A stretch of 64,000 nt of DNA from Serpula lacrymans var. lacrymans S7.9 (Eukaryota > Basidiomycota > Agaricomycetes > Boletales > Serpulaceae), in contig NW_006763292.1 in assembly GCF_000218685.1 (NCBI RefSeq), forward strand, positions 2,743,909 to 2,807,908. Reading direction: 5' to 3'. The notes below the pieces were generated by a model. The model was not told the DNA's origin. It was given only the letters and a program-made list of their open reading frames with translations, and did not search any database. Below are positions 46,737 through 58,980 of the stretch, one piece after another. Positions within the stretch are counted from its first letter, which is position 1; every line of letters starts with the position of its first letter. The position numbers were made by a program, and so were the translations under genes.

Positions 46737-48386
46737 ATGGCCATGAACACGCAGACAGTGGTAGCATACCAACTAGTTAGAGTAAGTTTTCATCATCCCT
46801 CACAATAGGAGGTACTGATTAAGCATCTCAGTATTTTCAAGGTGCGGGTACATCAGTGCTTATGCAAGGAAGACAGCCCATATTCACTTTGGAAATTAGT
46901 TGCTTCTACAACAATATTCGTCAGTCATAATATCATCAGCTAACATATGGGATTGATCATTTATATCTTTTGTTCGTTAAGATCCTAGACTACTTTTTGA
47001 CCTTTCAATACGAGGTATGCCGCCCTGTATTTTAATTTCCAGCCGCTCGCCAAGTTTTATATCCTCACAAGGTTGAATTGATATGGAAATCTGCCATGAG
47101 GCCGGTTAAAGCACTGTTCCTGTTTTCGCGCTATATCCAGTTTGTCTCCCTTCCTCTGGTATCGTATGGTATGTGCTATTCTAGCGAATTTCGCTCAGTT
47201 GTAATGTAACAGTTATCATTCTAGCCTCTTTATTCCCAGTTATTAATCTCGAAGTAAGCTATCATTAATTTAGTCGTACCATTGTACATACGACTCCCTT
47301 CCAGCTATGTCATGGAGTCTATATATCCTTTATAGGTCAGCTAACTCAGCAGCTGGTATTGATTAAGCTACTCACGGTGCGCTTACCTATCCCATCAGTC
47401 TTGAACTCTTTTTCGATGATTGCAGCGGAAAGTAAAAACCATATTTTCTCCTTGTACCTGGTTATGCTAACTTTACTCTTCTAGTTTTTCTGTCGTTGCG
47501 TATCTATGCTGTTTTCATGAATAACAAGCGCATCCGCCTCCTGCTATCGTCCTTTACTGCAGTGAGTGGGTCGCCTGTTGAGCAGGATGTAATGCTAACG
47601 AACATGTTCGTCTAGGTTGCTGTTTGCATAATTCTAATCATAGTATCCTTTTACTTGCGTTCTACCTCATGTGTGTATACAGCTACGTTTGCATCTGATT
47701 TTGTGAACCGTATAACTTGCATTTAGTCGGTCATCCTCCATCACTTGCTATTACTGGATGTTATATAAGGCACAGTGAAAACATCTTGTTTGGTTGTTAC
47801 ATTGTTGTCATAGTATCCGAAACAAGTAAGAGTTTTAAAATCAATGTCAAGTTTTGTAGGCTAACATGTCCTTATGTCCCTATCTATGAAGTTATCCTAG
47901 GTCTCGCCACGTATCAAGCAGTTGACTACTATGACTCCATAGGCACATCTAGTCCTTTGGTAACTGCATTGTTCGCGGACGGTCTCGCCTATGGTGTTTG
48001 CATCCTTAGTAAGAAAACGATCTTTCAAAAAATATTTTCCACTCAGTTTGCTTATTGTGCGTAGTTTTCTCTCTGTTGAACGTGGTGATCTTGAATGTTG
48101 TGCCCGTATGCCCATGGCTTTCGTTTCTGGCATGATACTGTACTAATCCATCCTGACAATAATAGGCAGCGTATAATGACATCCTGGGCCAGTATGCTTC
48201 TTTTTCTCAAAAGTCCTATAGTTTTGTACTGGCTGACACGAAGCAAATATGTGTAGGCCCCAGGCTATGATGCACACTGTACTAGTAACCCGTATGCAGC
48301 TTCATCTTCTGAAGGTCGCTCGCAATCGGTGTGACTCCTTGGCACTACCATCGCGGTCAATACGATTCGCACGTAGAGACTACTAG
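46737..48386 (+). CDS. DUF6533-type multi-pass membrane protein E
   Basis: Paralogue of D. Start MAMNTQTVVAYQLVR (46737; an ATG two codons later is also possible), 10-nt exon at 46832-46841, SPYSLWKLVASTTIF, ILDYFLTFQYE and VELIWKSAMRPVKALFLFSR (DUF6533 core), IQFVSLPLVSY, FLSLRIYAVFMNNKRIRLLL, VAVCIILIIVSFYLRSTS, ENILFGCYIVVIVSETS, VILGLATYQAVDYYD, SPLVTALFADGLAYGVCIL and the tail VTRMQLHLLKVARNRCD ending SIRFARRDY at the TAG at 48384. All parts have counterparts in D. Convergent with F, 389 bp apart. Function unknown. Confidence 0.75.
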
Positions 48387-48775
48387 GGACACTATTTCCA
48401 GCTACTAGGAGACTCCGGGGACAAATGACATTAATAGTCTATTATGAGATTACCGGACAGGTGGCGAGTGGGATGATATTTAGGCATTGAAGAGGTGCAG
48501 CGCGTCCGGAACTGCATAGAATCACCTACATGACTACTTTTGTTCGATTAGCCTAATGAAATTCGGGATCATGGGGAGGGCATGTTCCTTACGACATATT
48601 CAATACCATAGATTGTCATGGAGGATCTAAGGAATCATTGAGCTGAATCCGATGACAGAAGTTGTTCTGTCGAGCTGACAGTTTATTCCAAATAAGTATA
48701 CAGCATAATTGCAGAGTAAATATTTATCTTCTTTGTTATGCCGTCATACCATCGTTGAATCATATTGCCATCATG
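48387..48775. other. Convergent spacer E/F
   Basis: 389 bp between the stop codons of E and F, the point where the plus-strand and minus-strand halves of the family meet. Only 3' flank-like sequence seen. Confidence 0.45.
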
Positions 48776-50536
48776 TCATGTCTGGTCATCAACGCCATGT
48801 TCTTCGTCAATGTTGCGAGAATTTGCAATTTGTACAACCGTAGATGTACTGCTGGAAGAGGTGGTTCCGGCACGTTGCTGCATAGCAAATTGCAATGATT
48901 GCGATGTCTCTCCCAGCAAACTATCCTGCCTAGAACCTGCTGCCCGCAAGTTGAGGATTACTCGGCAGGAAAGTACGCTGTGTATAACGCCTTGAAAACT
49001 TAAGTAGATTTTAGTCCGCATTCGTATCAATGGATGTAAGGATGCTCTGACTGACGGATTCAAGAAATCGCTATACTGGACCTGGCAGAAGGATTGCGTT
49101 ACGATCATGATACCACCAGAATTAGGGGCAAGAACTTACAGGAAGGCCAAATAATATAATGACATTGGCTATCATATTCACTGTAACCGCAGCACAATCA
49201 GCCGTGTTAGAGGGCCAGTTACACCAGGCACTTACCGAGAAATAAGAGGTAATAGATAATCCCATCAGTGAATAGTGTCACCCACAAACGACCCCTGCAG
49301 TAACGAAGGTGTTTTAAGCCCTGATATAGCGTCAGGAATAAGATCACTGCAAGTATGTCAGCCTCTAGATAAATTAGAAGTATTTAAGAATGTACCTGTT
49401 TCGTGCAATATCAAAAGTATCCAAACAATGCCGAGGATGTCGCTACTCTTAACAGTGTTGCATCCTGGGATTGTGGGTGAAGGGAGAGGGCCGACTCAAA
49501 TGAATGGTCGTCTGTTGAAATCTCGATGAAGTATTATGATACAAGGACTTACATTGAAGGTATTTTAGAAACACAACCAATACGGAGATATTTGTGAAGA
49601 AAATTGCCTATAGCATTGTTATCATGGAACACAACAACAAAAGACGAATGTCAACGTACACAGAAAAATAAGCCCATAAATAGCAAAACCTTCTTGTTTT
49701 GCCCCCAGACGGCATAAGTTCGTAGGATGAGAATGACTGCGGGCACATTGCTACCTATCAGCCTCCACTATTATAGTGGACTATCAGACAGACCTTCCGC
49801 CATAGCAATGCCAAAAACAGTCAGCCCTACAAGTAATAAATGTTTTGTTGAGTTTGATAGTTTTGTTCAACGCACATGTAGCCGCCTGATTTACGGACGC
49901 ACATCTCTGCAAGATACAGATAAGAACAAAAATCATGATAATTCCCTAGTTTGGTAAAGTTCGTCTCCACGTACAGTGATGGGCATATTTGGGGTGTGAT
50001 AGACTGGTGAACATCAGTTATGAAAGGGGAAATGTGATACGACGAGACATGCATACGGATCATGACCAAGGGCATCTCCACGAATGCACTATATCGGGCT
50101 AAAAGATACAGGGTTTTGATAGCACTCCATTTTGATTCCCAGATGTGATTGTACTAGTAATAAAAACCAGTTTAACTTTGAAAGTACGACGAAGTCTAGG
50201 AAGGGACACCACCTCAGAACCAAACATTAGAAGGTAATCTGTGGCCTAGAATATGAATGGTTTCAGAGCATGAAATAAATGTACGAGTGTTAAAACTAAC
50301 CAAGATGGTGAGGCACACCACTACATATGATCCAAGGCCTCAGCGTCAGTAATGCTAGAGCAGAATGCTTGCTGTCACGTACCGTTGACATACTATCGTG
50401 GAGGAAAGGAGCCCATTAGGTTCAAGCATTAACATAGAATGGTCGTCTATTAAGTGCAACAGATAAGCAAACTTGAAATACTCACCCTAACTGTTTGGAG
50501 ACGACCAGCGACAACAACAACAGAATGAGACGACAT
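48776..50536 (-). CDS. DUF6533-type multi-pass membrane protein F
   Basis: Belongs with A and C, on the opposite strand. Start MSSHSVVVVAGRLQTVR, 10-nt exon at 50383-50392, then YNHIWESKWSAIKTLYLLAR (DUF6533 core), YSAFVEMPLVMI, VILILRTYAVWGQNKKVLLF (hallmark) and the C-terminal exon FQGVIHSVLSCRVILNLRAA followed by a Ser/Thr-rich tail ending DEEHGVDDQT. Exons between these were located only in part, so the middle is less sure. No frameshift noticed. Function unknown. Confidence 0.72.
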
Positions 50537-51064
50537 ACTTTCATAGGGGAGTAGGTTAGCGACGAGGGCACTGAGTCAGTCAATTTATCTGATTATAAGG
50601 ACTCAGTATCTGCAGAATATGGTAAACTGTACACTCTATAAACCAAAAGGATATTCTCGCACGCATGAAGATATCATCATCATCATCATCATCATCAGAT
50701 GGGTACTACACTGAGTTTGACAGGTATAAAGTCAATAGCCACGCATCACAGCTACTGTAGTCTGACAAAAACCTGTCAGTACTTCAAGCTATTTATGATC
50801 ATCGGCCGTGGGGGGAGGGACACGGATACAGCGCACTCCAGCTTTCAAGTATGGTGTGGTATTGGGAATGACGAGCCAAGCAAGCACTGCGCCATCGATA
50901 TCCGGATAAAAGCATGATCATCACAGGCACTGCATCAAGAAACGAAATCAAATATTATCTGAACTAACACCGCCCACACAAAGCAATAAGAAAGCGAGTT
51001 GCGCAACTAGTACTTTGTGATCCGCTCGTGTATGCTTTCAGGAACAAGAGGAACAGACCTGTGG
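50537..51064. other. Spacer F/G with ATC microsatellite
   Basis: 528 bp between F (start) and G (stop). It contains (ATC)8 at 50673-50696. Otherwise no coding signal; it should hold the F promoter. Confidence 0.45.
50673..50696 (+). repeat. (ATC)8 microsatellite
   Basis: Eight perfect ATC units about 140 bp upstream of the gene F start codon. A simple-sequence repeat likely to vary in length between strains. Confidence 0.95.
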
Positions 51065-52697
51065 CTATTGAACGGGATTTCCTGTGGAAGAAGACATCTC
51101 TAATGGCATTGTCTTTCGGCGATTAATTTTCCTCAACTGAAACTGCATGCGCGCGGAAAATATGACATGCATGATTGTTTGATAGCTAAATGCCAATGTA
51201 ATATATGTTAATAAAATGAACGTCACGATTGAAACAAAATAAGGTAGAACTCACGTGTACAACACTCCAGAATTCTGCGCATAGGATAGTGAAGGACAGG
51301 AATGCACATTCCATGAGGAAAGAGACGTACCGTGATTGTAAGACGAAAAGTAGTGATGACATTGATCGTCGAAAAAACTTTGGATCCACTTCATCAATAA
51401 ATATCCAAAGGATAAGATTAAGACCGACTCACGAAATACCATAACACTGTAGAAAACACTATTGTAAACTAAACTTAGAAACAGAGGATTCTGACTGGGT
51501 TGCAAATGTTGATATGCGCGGTACAATGTGAGAGACAGAACGACTGCATGGTTGTTGGGCTCAGAAATAATACTCTCGTGTGGTTGAAAAGGCTTGCCTG
51601 CTTCAGATATCATGATTGCCACAAAGCTTCCAGCAAGAAATGTCTCCCCGCCCGTCTGGTAACAGCCTGAGATAAGGGGTGTAGGAGGCCGAGCAACTGG
51701 TAGAGGTGAATATTGCGTTTAATGGGCAGTTCAACGACATACAAGTAACTGTGGGCAAGTAAAGCCCTACCATGATAACAATACAGACGGTAGAGGCCTC
51801 GGGCGACAGGTTAGATATTTTGTTATTCAGAGTGATCCACGTAGACCCACTCACAGAATAAATGAAAATGGACAATGACGTTACCACCTTATTCCCTACC
51901 CAAATAGCATATATACAGAGGCCGAAAGTATCTGAAGTCGAAAGTCAATTACAGTTAATTATATGAAAAAAAAGCTGCATGAGCCTAGACCACACATTCC
52001 GAAGTCAGGATGATAGCAGTATTCAATACTGTTGAGGTTGAGTGAATTTTACTTGTGTTATACTCAGAAAAGTAGTGTCAAGCTTACTTATGACGAAATA
52101 AAAGAGCGATAGGCAGGTCTATGATGATTGTTTCATCCATAGTTCCTATCTAAAACCAGAAGAAGAAACATACACTTGGATTGATGTCAGAATAAGAACA
52201 AGCTATCCTCAATAATTAATTCATCAGTTAGATATTCAAAACAACTCTCTTACCGAAATACACGTACCATAAAGGCTTGTAGGGAGCATTACGAAAGGGA
52301 TATAACGTGCCAGCAACAGTAACACCTTTCCTGCGCCCCACCTTGACCTCCATCCGAGTTCAATCTGTGGATACAATTACATAAGTCTAGTGTTTCCAAA
52401 TAAAATTGCATGAATGTACTTCGTCATCAAAATTGGATAAATACTCGAAGGCCTCCAACGTAGATGATCAGGCTTCATGTTTAGGAAAGTATATGGTATC
52501 TGGACGTACGAAAATCGCGGTTACGGAAACTTGCCAGAACTATATGAAAACATAAAACAAATGACAGCGAGGTGTGCACACCTCTAAAGTACTGATAAAT
52601 AAAAGGTTCACTTCCTTCTTAGCTTAACATATGACGAGAGGCCCATGCTCACATTGTCAATTAATAGATGCGTTGCCGACGCAGTATAAGTTTCCAT
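51065..52697 (-). CDS. DUF6533-type multi-pass membrane protein G
   Basis: Belongs with D, E and J. Exon 1 METYTASATHLLIDN ends at a gtgagc donor; the 10-nt exon is 52582-52591; then LEAFEYLSNFDDE and IELGWRSRWGAGKVLLLLAR (DUF6533 core), IPFVMLPTSLY, FGLCIYAIWVGNK (hallmark in altered form), GGETFLAGSFVAIMISEAGK, AVVLSLTLYRAYQHLQPSQN, PLFLSLVYNSVFYSVMVF and the tail MHVIFSARMQFQLRKIN ending SSTGNPVQ at the TAG at 51065. The middle exons were partly inferred by family comparison. No frame break noticed. Confidence 0.7.
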
Positions 52698-53756
52698 CGA
52701 TATATCAGTGTATGAGGACGCTTAGTAACAGAAACTTGTTAGTGTATGAAGCCTACCAAGAGCAGAGTAACAGACTTACTGAGAGATGGGGATATTGCCG
52801 TCCTAACCACAGTAATTTGTTGACAATCTGACTACTTATATACTGCACCACTTCGCAGTAACGTTGCGAGTCGCCCCACACACAAGACATTTGATTAGTC
52901 CGTGGCACACAGACATACAGTTTCAGACAAATGTCCGAGCTTAATCGCCGGCCCTGAGGCCTGAGTTTGACAGTAACAATTTCAAATTGGGTTCAGCGCA
53001 TTGGTCGATTTCCAAATATCCATCAGGTTAAACCCCATTTATGTCGTAGGTGGTGGAATTCAGCCTCTGGTAGTCTCCTTCACGGAGAGCGATATCAGTA
53101 AGAGGTATGTCCTTACCTCATTTATGAGGAAGAGACAAGTAGGTTGTCCCGCGGACCGCTCAAAGAGTCTCATGCGACTACAGGTGACCTTTCAACGTAA
53201 GAACCATCGATCAGATACATCATAGAAATGAATCGCCTGCTCAGCTATCTTCTCGAGTCCTCTACGCACTAGATAGTGGTCCAGATAGAGCTGTGACATC
53301 CCGATAGCCGTCGTTAGTAGTCGAAAAACTATATATAACATGAAAATACCTTACCTTGGATATTTGTTTTGAAGAGAACATAGAAGGACTAGACACTGAG
53401 GATTTCACTGATGGTGCAGTGAAGCTTGATGAGGTGTGCGTCAGAGGCATCAGGCAAAGAACTTGCTGATGAATGTACCAGATGACATGAAACTCATTGG
53501 AACACTGGTTCTCTGATATCCGCTTTTGGACAAAAGGGAGCTACATAATGATGCAATCAGAAAGATAGTAATAGCCAAGTCTATACACCCACCACTTTGC
53601 TGAGAGAATTACCAGGGTCGTATTAAAACTTGCCTTAGTAGTAACATCACCATAGGATGATAAAGAAAATGATACCGAAGGTGTTTCAACCACATTCTCG
53701 TTGATGTTGATAAGGGCTAAAAGAGTATTCGGATGAATAGCAAACAAATAATGTTA
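52698..53756. other. Spacer with possible orphan gene
   Basis: 1.06 kb. On the minus strand between about 53750 and 53340, two frames can be joined over a gtgggt...atgtag intron: one ending NTTLVILSAKW, the next starting LPFVQKRISENQCSNEF and going through a Ser-rich stretch to SKQISK. I do not recognise it; it may be an orphan coding fragment or chance. The rest holds the G promoter. Confidence 0.3.
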
Positions 53757-54987
53757 TTACCCAAGTGCCTTAACATTTGAGTCATCGAAGTTCAAATCTC
53801 CAACCAGATCTGTCCACTCATCCAATACACCTACCATCTTATCGCACTTCGTCCGTATGGCTTCATCCGCGTCGCTGCCAAGGGGTAAATACAACGGCCA
53901 AACTTTTCCAGCAGCTATTCCTTCGCCCTTAACAACGTCAACAAGGACCTCCATAGCCTTGACTGGGTCGCCCTTTTGCTTGCCCTGTATTGCTCCAAGG
54001 CGACCTTTGCTCCTGTTGCGACTATCATCATAGCTCGAGATAGAATGTTCTTCGTAGAAAGGATATGAGAGTATCCCTTCAGTGCGAAAAGCGCCCGGTT
54101 CAACTATGAGTACTCGGATACCAAATTGCTCCACTTCAGCTGACAGCGTCTCACCGAACGCTAAGACTATGGTCAGACACGGATGAAGGTGTATTGTAAC
54201 CTTACTTACCGCGAACAGCAGCCTTGGAGGCACAATACAACGCTGCGAGTAATATCAGCGACCAGTATCAAAGACTATGTTGGTCGTTTTCTTGCCTGAA
54301 CCCTTTGAAGTGTGTAAGTCAGATCGCGGGCATTTTAAAGACTTCGAGTAGTGCCGTTGCCACCCACCATATTCTCTGGCATCCAACTAGATCGACTACC
54401 GATTAAGACGACAACCCCTGATTTACGAGCGCGCATGTGTGGTAACACAGCATTCGTAACGTCTATTAAGCCGAAGAAATTTGTGTCAAACACCCTTCTG
54501 AACACTTTTGACCTGCACAAATCAGAAAAACAAAGACGGGCTAGAGATCAGTGTTGTCACCCAAAAATCATAATTGTTGTGGTACCCTGCTTCCTCGATT
54601 AGTCCATTGATGCCCATGCCCGCATTGTTCACTATAACGTCTATATGTCCCCATGTCGCTACGGCTTCATCTACCACAGTTTTAATGTGGTCACAGTCAT
54701 CGGTGACATCAAGACGCAGTAAGCGGACTTTATCAGACTGAGGAAAGTCCTTTATTGCGTCGAGAGAGCGTGCAGTTGCAATTACACGGTCACCACGAGC
54801 GAGGGCAATATCGACCAGCCGTCGACCAAAACCCGAGGACGTTCCTGCCCATCATAAATGAGAATTGGCTCAAAAAAAGTACATCTCTCGCTGGAGGAAA
54901 TCTAAATTATGAGGAAGATTTACCTGTGATTAACCAAATTTTCTCCCTGGCTGTTTCAATCGAGCCATTCGAGGATGATGACACCAT
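53757..54987 (-). CDS. Short-chain dehydrogenase/reductase
   Basis: Minus-strand gene of about six exons. Start MVSSSSNGSIETAREKIWLI, and the first intron splits the cofactor motif: ITG joins TSSGFGRRLVDIALARGD (TGxxxGxG). Then come LLRLDVTDD, IDVIVNNAGMGINGLIEEAG (NNAG), VFDTNFFGLIDVTNAVLPHM, VVVLIGSRSSWM, a short uncertain exon, LYCASKAAVR (catalytic YxxxK), GETLSAEVEQFGIRVLIVEP, GAFRTEGILSYPF and the end DDSNVKALG. This is a classical NAD(P)-dependent SDR of the kind common in fungal secondary and lipid metabolism; the substrate is not predictable. It is wedged between membrane-protein genes G and J. The exon between the serine and tyrosine motifs is not settled. Confidence 0.87.
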
Positions 54988-55582
54988 GACGATCTATCAA
55001 ACACCTTGCGTTGAACACAACTTATAACACAATAATTTGGCCTCGATGACGATATGAACCTGGAGATAAGGGCGCATGTGTATGGTACATAACAGGCTGC
55101 TCTAGTCTGTGTATATGCGCATGGGTGTGAAAGTGGAAGAATCTTGGAATAACTTGAAAATGCTCCGAATAGCTCGGAAGACGGCGACTCGGGGAGGAAG
55201 CGTTGGCGTCAAACTATCCAAACTTAGTATGTCATACGTCAAAGACTCAGAAATTCATTAAACAACGAATACATCATTAGTCCTGTATGACCACACTACA
55301 GCTATTAAATATACTAAGCTCAACTCTATCCTCAAAAGTACCATATGTACAACCCAACCCCATGGTATAGCTGCCAGAGCACCAGCAGTAGCCAAAATAC
55401 GAGTGCAAAAAAAGCCTGAGCTTAACGCCTAATCAGAACGCCATTAACCTGACGGTAAAACTTGGGACGTACATATAATATCAACGATCATACACATTAC
55501 TCCAAAGCAGTCGACAGGATATCGCTATTATGGAATACCAATCCCAACGTGGACCGGATCATCAACAGATTCGGATAGTGAA
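54988..55582. other. Spacer SDR/J
   Basis: 595 bp between the SDR start and the stop of J, containing the SDR promoter. No coding signal recognised. Confidence 0.4.
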
Positions 55583-57271
55583 TTACATTGGCGTTGCAGG
55601 CAAATCTCGTGTGACATAGCATATCGATGATAGGGGCACCGTTACGGAAGTTCTCATGAGGTACATATTATCGACCTTTCTTAGGTGAAGTTGCATGCGT
55701 GTGGCAAGTACCGCGTGAAGGACAGCTTGAAACCTTTGGCCAAGTATTCAGCGAGACGTGACGAGGAGTTCGTTTAGCACCTACGTTTCAAGTAGCTGAG
55801 AATATTGCAACTGTGAACAAGCGTAAATCATACTGAATCAGACACTTGACAGGTTTGAGAATCCAAGGGACTTACAGGAAGAATGAATATTACAAGAACA
55901 TTCGACAACGAAAACACTGTTCGAGTTCAAAGGACATCGTTTTCAGTTCAAGGGAATGGGATAGGAAACCTGAACGTACAGAACATTACTAAACAGTAGA
56001 AAACGCCACTGCGCACGAGATTTATGAACAGGGGACTTTGTATGGGCCCAATGTGTCGATGTGCGCGATATGCCGTGAGGAACAATATCACTAATGCAGA
56101 ATATAAGCACGGCCAACCTTCTATAGAATGATAGGATTTACCTGCTTCAGACACCATGATGACTACGAATGCACCTAATATAACCTTGCTACCGGTTACT
56201 TTGTAGCAGCCACTGATTGTTGGTAGAGGGGGTGTAACGACTTCATCATTCCAGTGAGCTTAGTAAAAATGACAAGTGGAGAAAAACGTACAATGTGCAG
56301 TGGGAAAAAATAGACTAAGGATAACAGCAAGAGATACAATGCCCCCCTATCAGCATTGGCACGATCAACAGATGCGGCATAACATGATAATAGATAGATC
56401 CTCACAGTAATGATGGCAATCAAGAGTATGCCAATGTATTTACTTCGATTCCAGATGGCATACACACGTAACGAAAATATACCTGATAAATGCATTACGG
56501 AGTAACATTCAACGATTTGAGGGAGAGGAGGAAGGACAGACGAACGCTTCTCACATTCAGAGAACACAATGCCAAGAACATAGAGAGCTAAGTAGATTCA
56601 ATTCAGTATTTCGTCTAATATCCGTGTAAACGGAGCAATCTCACTTGTAACTGTCTCCACAATCGGGTTGCAAGCCTAACATGTATATCACGTCAGAATG
56701 GTCAAGAATTTACAAGAGGAATAGGCTGCAATTGACTGACATCGGGATCGACATGCGTACCAAGGAAATCTATGAAGACAGAACAAGTCGTCAGTTATGC
56801 ATCTTCCACTTGTAACTAAAGGGCCCTTCACATACAGTACATCGCGAGTGGAAGTGACAGGAAAGGAATGTAGCGTGCCAGCACGAACAGTGACTTCGCA
56901 ATTCCCCACTGCGCTCCCCAGATAAATTTGATCTATCCGGAAAAGTCAATTGTGGTGCATTAAAAGAGGCTGCAGGAATCACCTCATCATCCAAGGTGAG
57001 AAAGTATTCGAAAATCTGTTTTACAATAAGAAAACATAATGGGTCAATAAACTGAATAAAAGCGCAAGAAAGCAAAAATGGAATACAAATAGGGCTGTTG
57101 CGGAGACTTGAGAAGGATTAGACAAAATGATTAAGCAATGAATGCATCTGGCGTACCTTCCACATACTGTCAAGAAATTATAATGAATAACCCAGAATGA
57201 TCTAAGAGTGCAGTATCAAATTCACTCACATTGACCATCTGCAATTGTGAGACTGAAACAGAGTCCAACAT
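55583..57271 (-). CDS. DUF6533-type multi-pass membrane protein J
   Basis: Paralogue of D, E and G on the minus strand. Exon 1 MLDSVSVSQLQMVN, 10-nt exon at 57157-57166, then QIFEYFLTLDDE (DUF6533 part), GIFSLRVYAIWNRSKYIGIL (hallmark LRVYAIW), VTGSKVILGAFVVIMVSEAG, LVILFLTAYRAHRHIGPIQS, PLFINLVRSGVFYCLVMF, LSNVLVIFILP and the tail TRMQLHLRKVDNMYL ending TRDLPATPM. Some middle exons are inferred. It is the rightmost family member in the window. Confidence 0.7.
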
Positions 57272-58299
57272 CACCACTGGACCTGGAGAATGAGCACAGT
57301 TGAAGTAGAAGTGAGAGGAAAAACACGAGGTGTCTAATGGCATGTATTTGAAGGTTTCCAAGACTAGTAGCGCTCTGCACGCCACTCACGACACTGCTTA
57401 CCCACTTGCCGTTCTGTTTACGTTTACGCCAGTGGTATTCCGCTGTTGTAGGCCATCGTGTATACATGCAGTGTCGCTGGCGACAAGAGTAGATGTCGCC
57501 AAGTATTTGTCAATCTTAGCGGATGAGAAATGATGGAGAAGGACGGCACAGGGGCCTTACGGCACCACAAGTTGCAATGTCGACCATAAATAAGTCAAGT
57601 GTCCACATCTACAGTGAGCATCAAGAAAACATCTCTCCATCCTTGTCACATCAGTGATTACCGACTACACTCACACCGCTGGCATAATGTGGGCAAATGA
57701 AATTTTGGAGATTCAAACCTATATGACTTGCGACTCACCCTATCATTACGTGCACCAACTGATAGCATGTTCGAAGCACCGGATAGTACTATCCTAACTT
57801 AGACAGTTAGGCAGTGTTCAGGTATCAGCGGTCGGCGTATACCTATAACCGACACACAATACCCGATAAATGCAATGTCGATACGACTCTCTAAGATTTC
57901 CTGATTGGGTCTCACTGATATCTGGCTTTATAAATATTGTGACCATGTAAGACTTGGCCACTCAGCGTGCGTCTTCGAAGAAAGGGGCACTACAGCTTCC
58001 AATGCCACTAGGGATTTGTGCTGGCAAGAGCTCAAAAGCTCCTTAACATCCTACCGTTCGCGTCGGAAATGCTCAGATTGCGCATGTACCATAGACGTCT
58101 TCCCTAATGGTCCGATGTCAATAATGGGTGCGCAGGAAATGCCAAGGGAGCGAGAGAACGAGAGAAACGATGATTACGCAAAGCAAGAATTGAGCTACGA
58201 GGAAACTGATATAAAGCCTGAAACGATGTAGTATTACTCAATGTCGTGACAATTCAGATGTAAATGATTCCGTACCAAATAATAGTCCCATCGCACCCC
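57272..58299. other. Region right of the membrane-protein cluster
   Basis: 1 kb holding the J promoter. A plus-strand frame at 57905-58231 (108 codons, charged, ending EETDIKPETM) has no recognisable domain and no homologue that I know; it is not annotated as a gene. Confidence 0.4.
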
Positions 58300-58776
58300 T
58301 TACTTTTTCGCTGGTTTCCGTTTGGCGTTGTCTGATGCGCTCATTGTTTCCAAAGTTTGCCCAGTCGATGCTTCGTCGTGCAGCTCTGCCCAATCACCCA
58401 CATTAACCTCCCTCCCGAAACGCCTTCTGAACCGTCCCATACGTCCGGTACCCTCTTCCTCCTCTTCCTCGATTCCGCCTAAACCCTGCGCTGCTAGACG
58501 TGCCGTCGCATGGTAGAGTGGATTGTTCGTCGTATCACGTGTAAGGCGAATGCGTGAGCGCGGGGATGTCGTCCAGTGTGTGAATGACGAGCCATCAGCA
58601 CGGTAGACACGCTGAGGGAAGTGAGGAACTAATGGGTTGGGCAGCTTGTTCGGACGACGGGTGTAAACATGTGTGCGACCGTATGGAGAGGAGGAGACAC
58701 TCCGCGAAAATATGCAGGGTGTCAGACTGGTAAATGATATTTTCGCACCGATTTTTGGAATGGATACAAAGGACAT
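58300..58776 (-). CDS. Mitochondrial large-subunit ribosomal protein bL31m
   Basis: Single exon, 158 residues, starting at the ATG at 58776 (MSFVSIPKIGAKISF). A longer reading would need a TTG start. An Arg/Ser-rich N-terminus (IFSRSVSSSPYGRTHVYTRR) fits mitochondrial import. Core: YRADGSSFTHWTTSPRSRIR, LTRDTTNNPLYHATARL and GRMGRFRRRFG, in the same order as yeast Mrpl36 ([20 protein letters not shown], then a RFNKRY element). An acidic run of six Glu and a Lys-rich end follow. bL31m sits in the central protuberance of the mitoribosome. Confidence 0.8.
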   Translation of the reverse strand: MSFVSIPKIGAKISFTSLTPCIFSRSVSSSPYGRTHVYTRRPNKLPNPLVPHFPQRVYRADGSSFTHWTTSPRSRIRLTRDTTNNPLYHATARLAAQGLGGIEEEEEEGTGRMGRFRRRFGREVNVGDWAELHDEASTGQTLETMSASDNAKRKPAKK

Positions 58777-58980
58777 GGCGCAACTGGATATGATTTTCGC
58801 GTTCGTTCTCCTTGTCAAATGAAAAGTTCAGAAGGAAAATGCCGAAGTCACGCCGTCACAAAAAATAGTATGCAACAGACTTACAACACACGCAAAGTAG
58901 AAATGATTTGTAGTATGCAAGGATTTTCAAATGTCTACAACCCTTCAGGTTCTCTTCTATACTTCAAGGTACAGTACAAG

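Noticed and set aside
29553..57271. STE3 pheromone receptors
   Set aside because: Although multi-pass, these proteins carry DUF6533 hallmarks (the LRTYAVW-type motif and the WKSKW-type N-terminal core) and not the STE3 motifs, so they were not linked to the pheromone gene.
58777..58818. N-terminal extension of bL31m
   Set aside because: It begins at TTG; the first ATG at 58776 leaves a normal targeting sequence.
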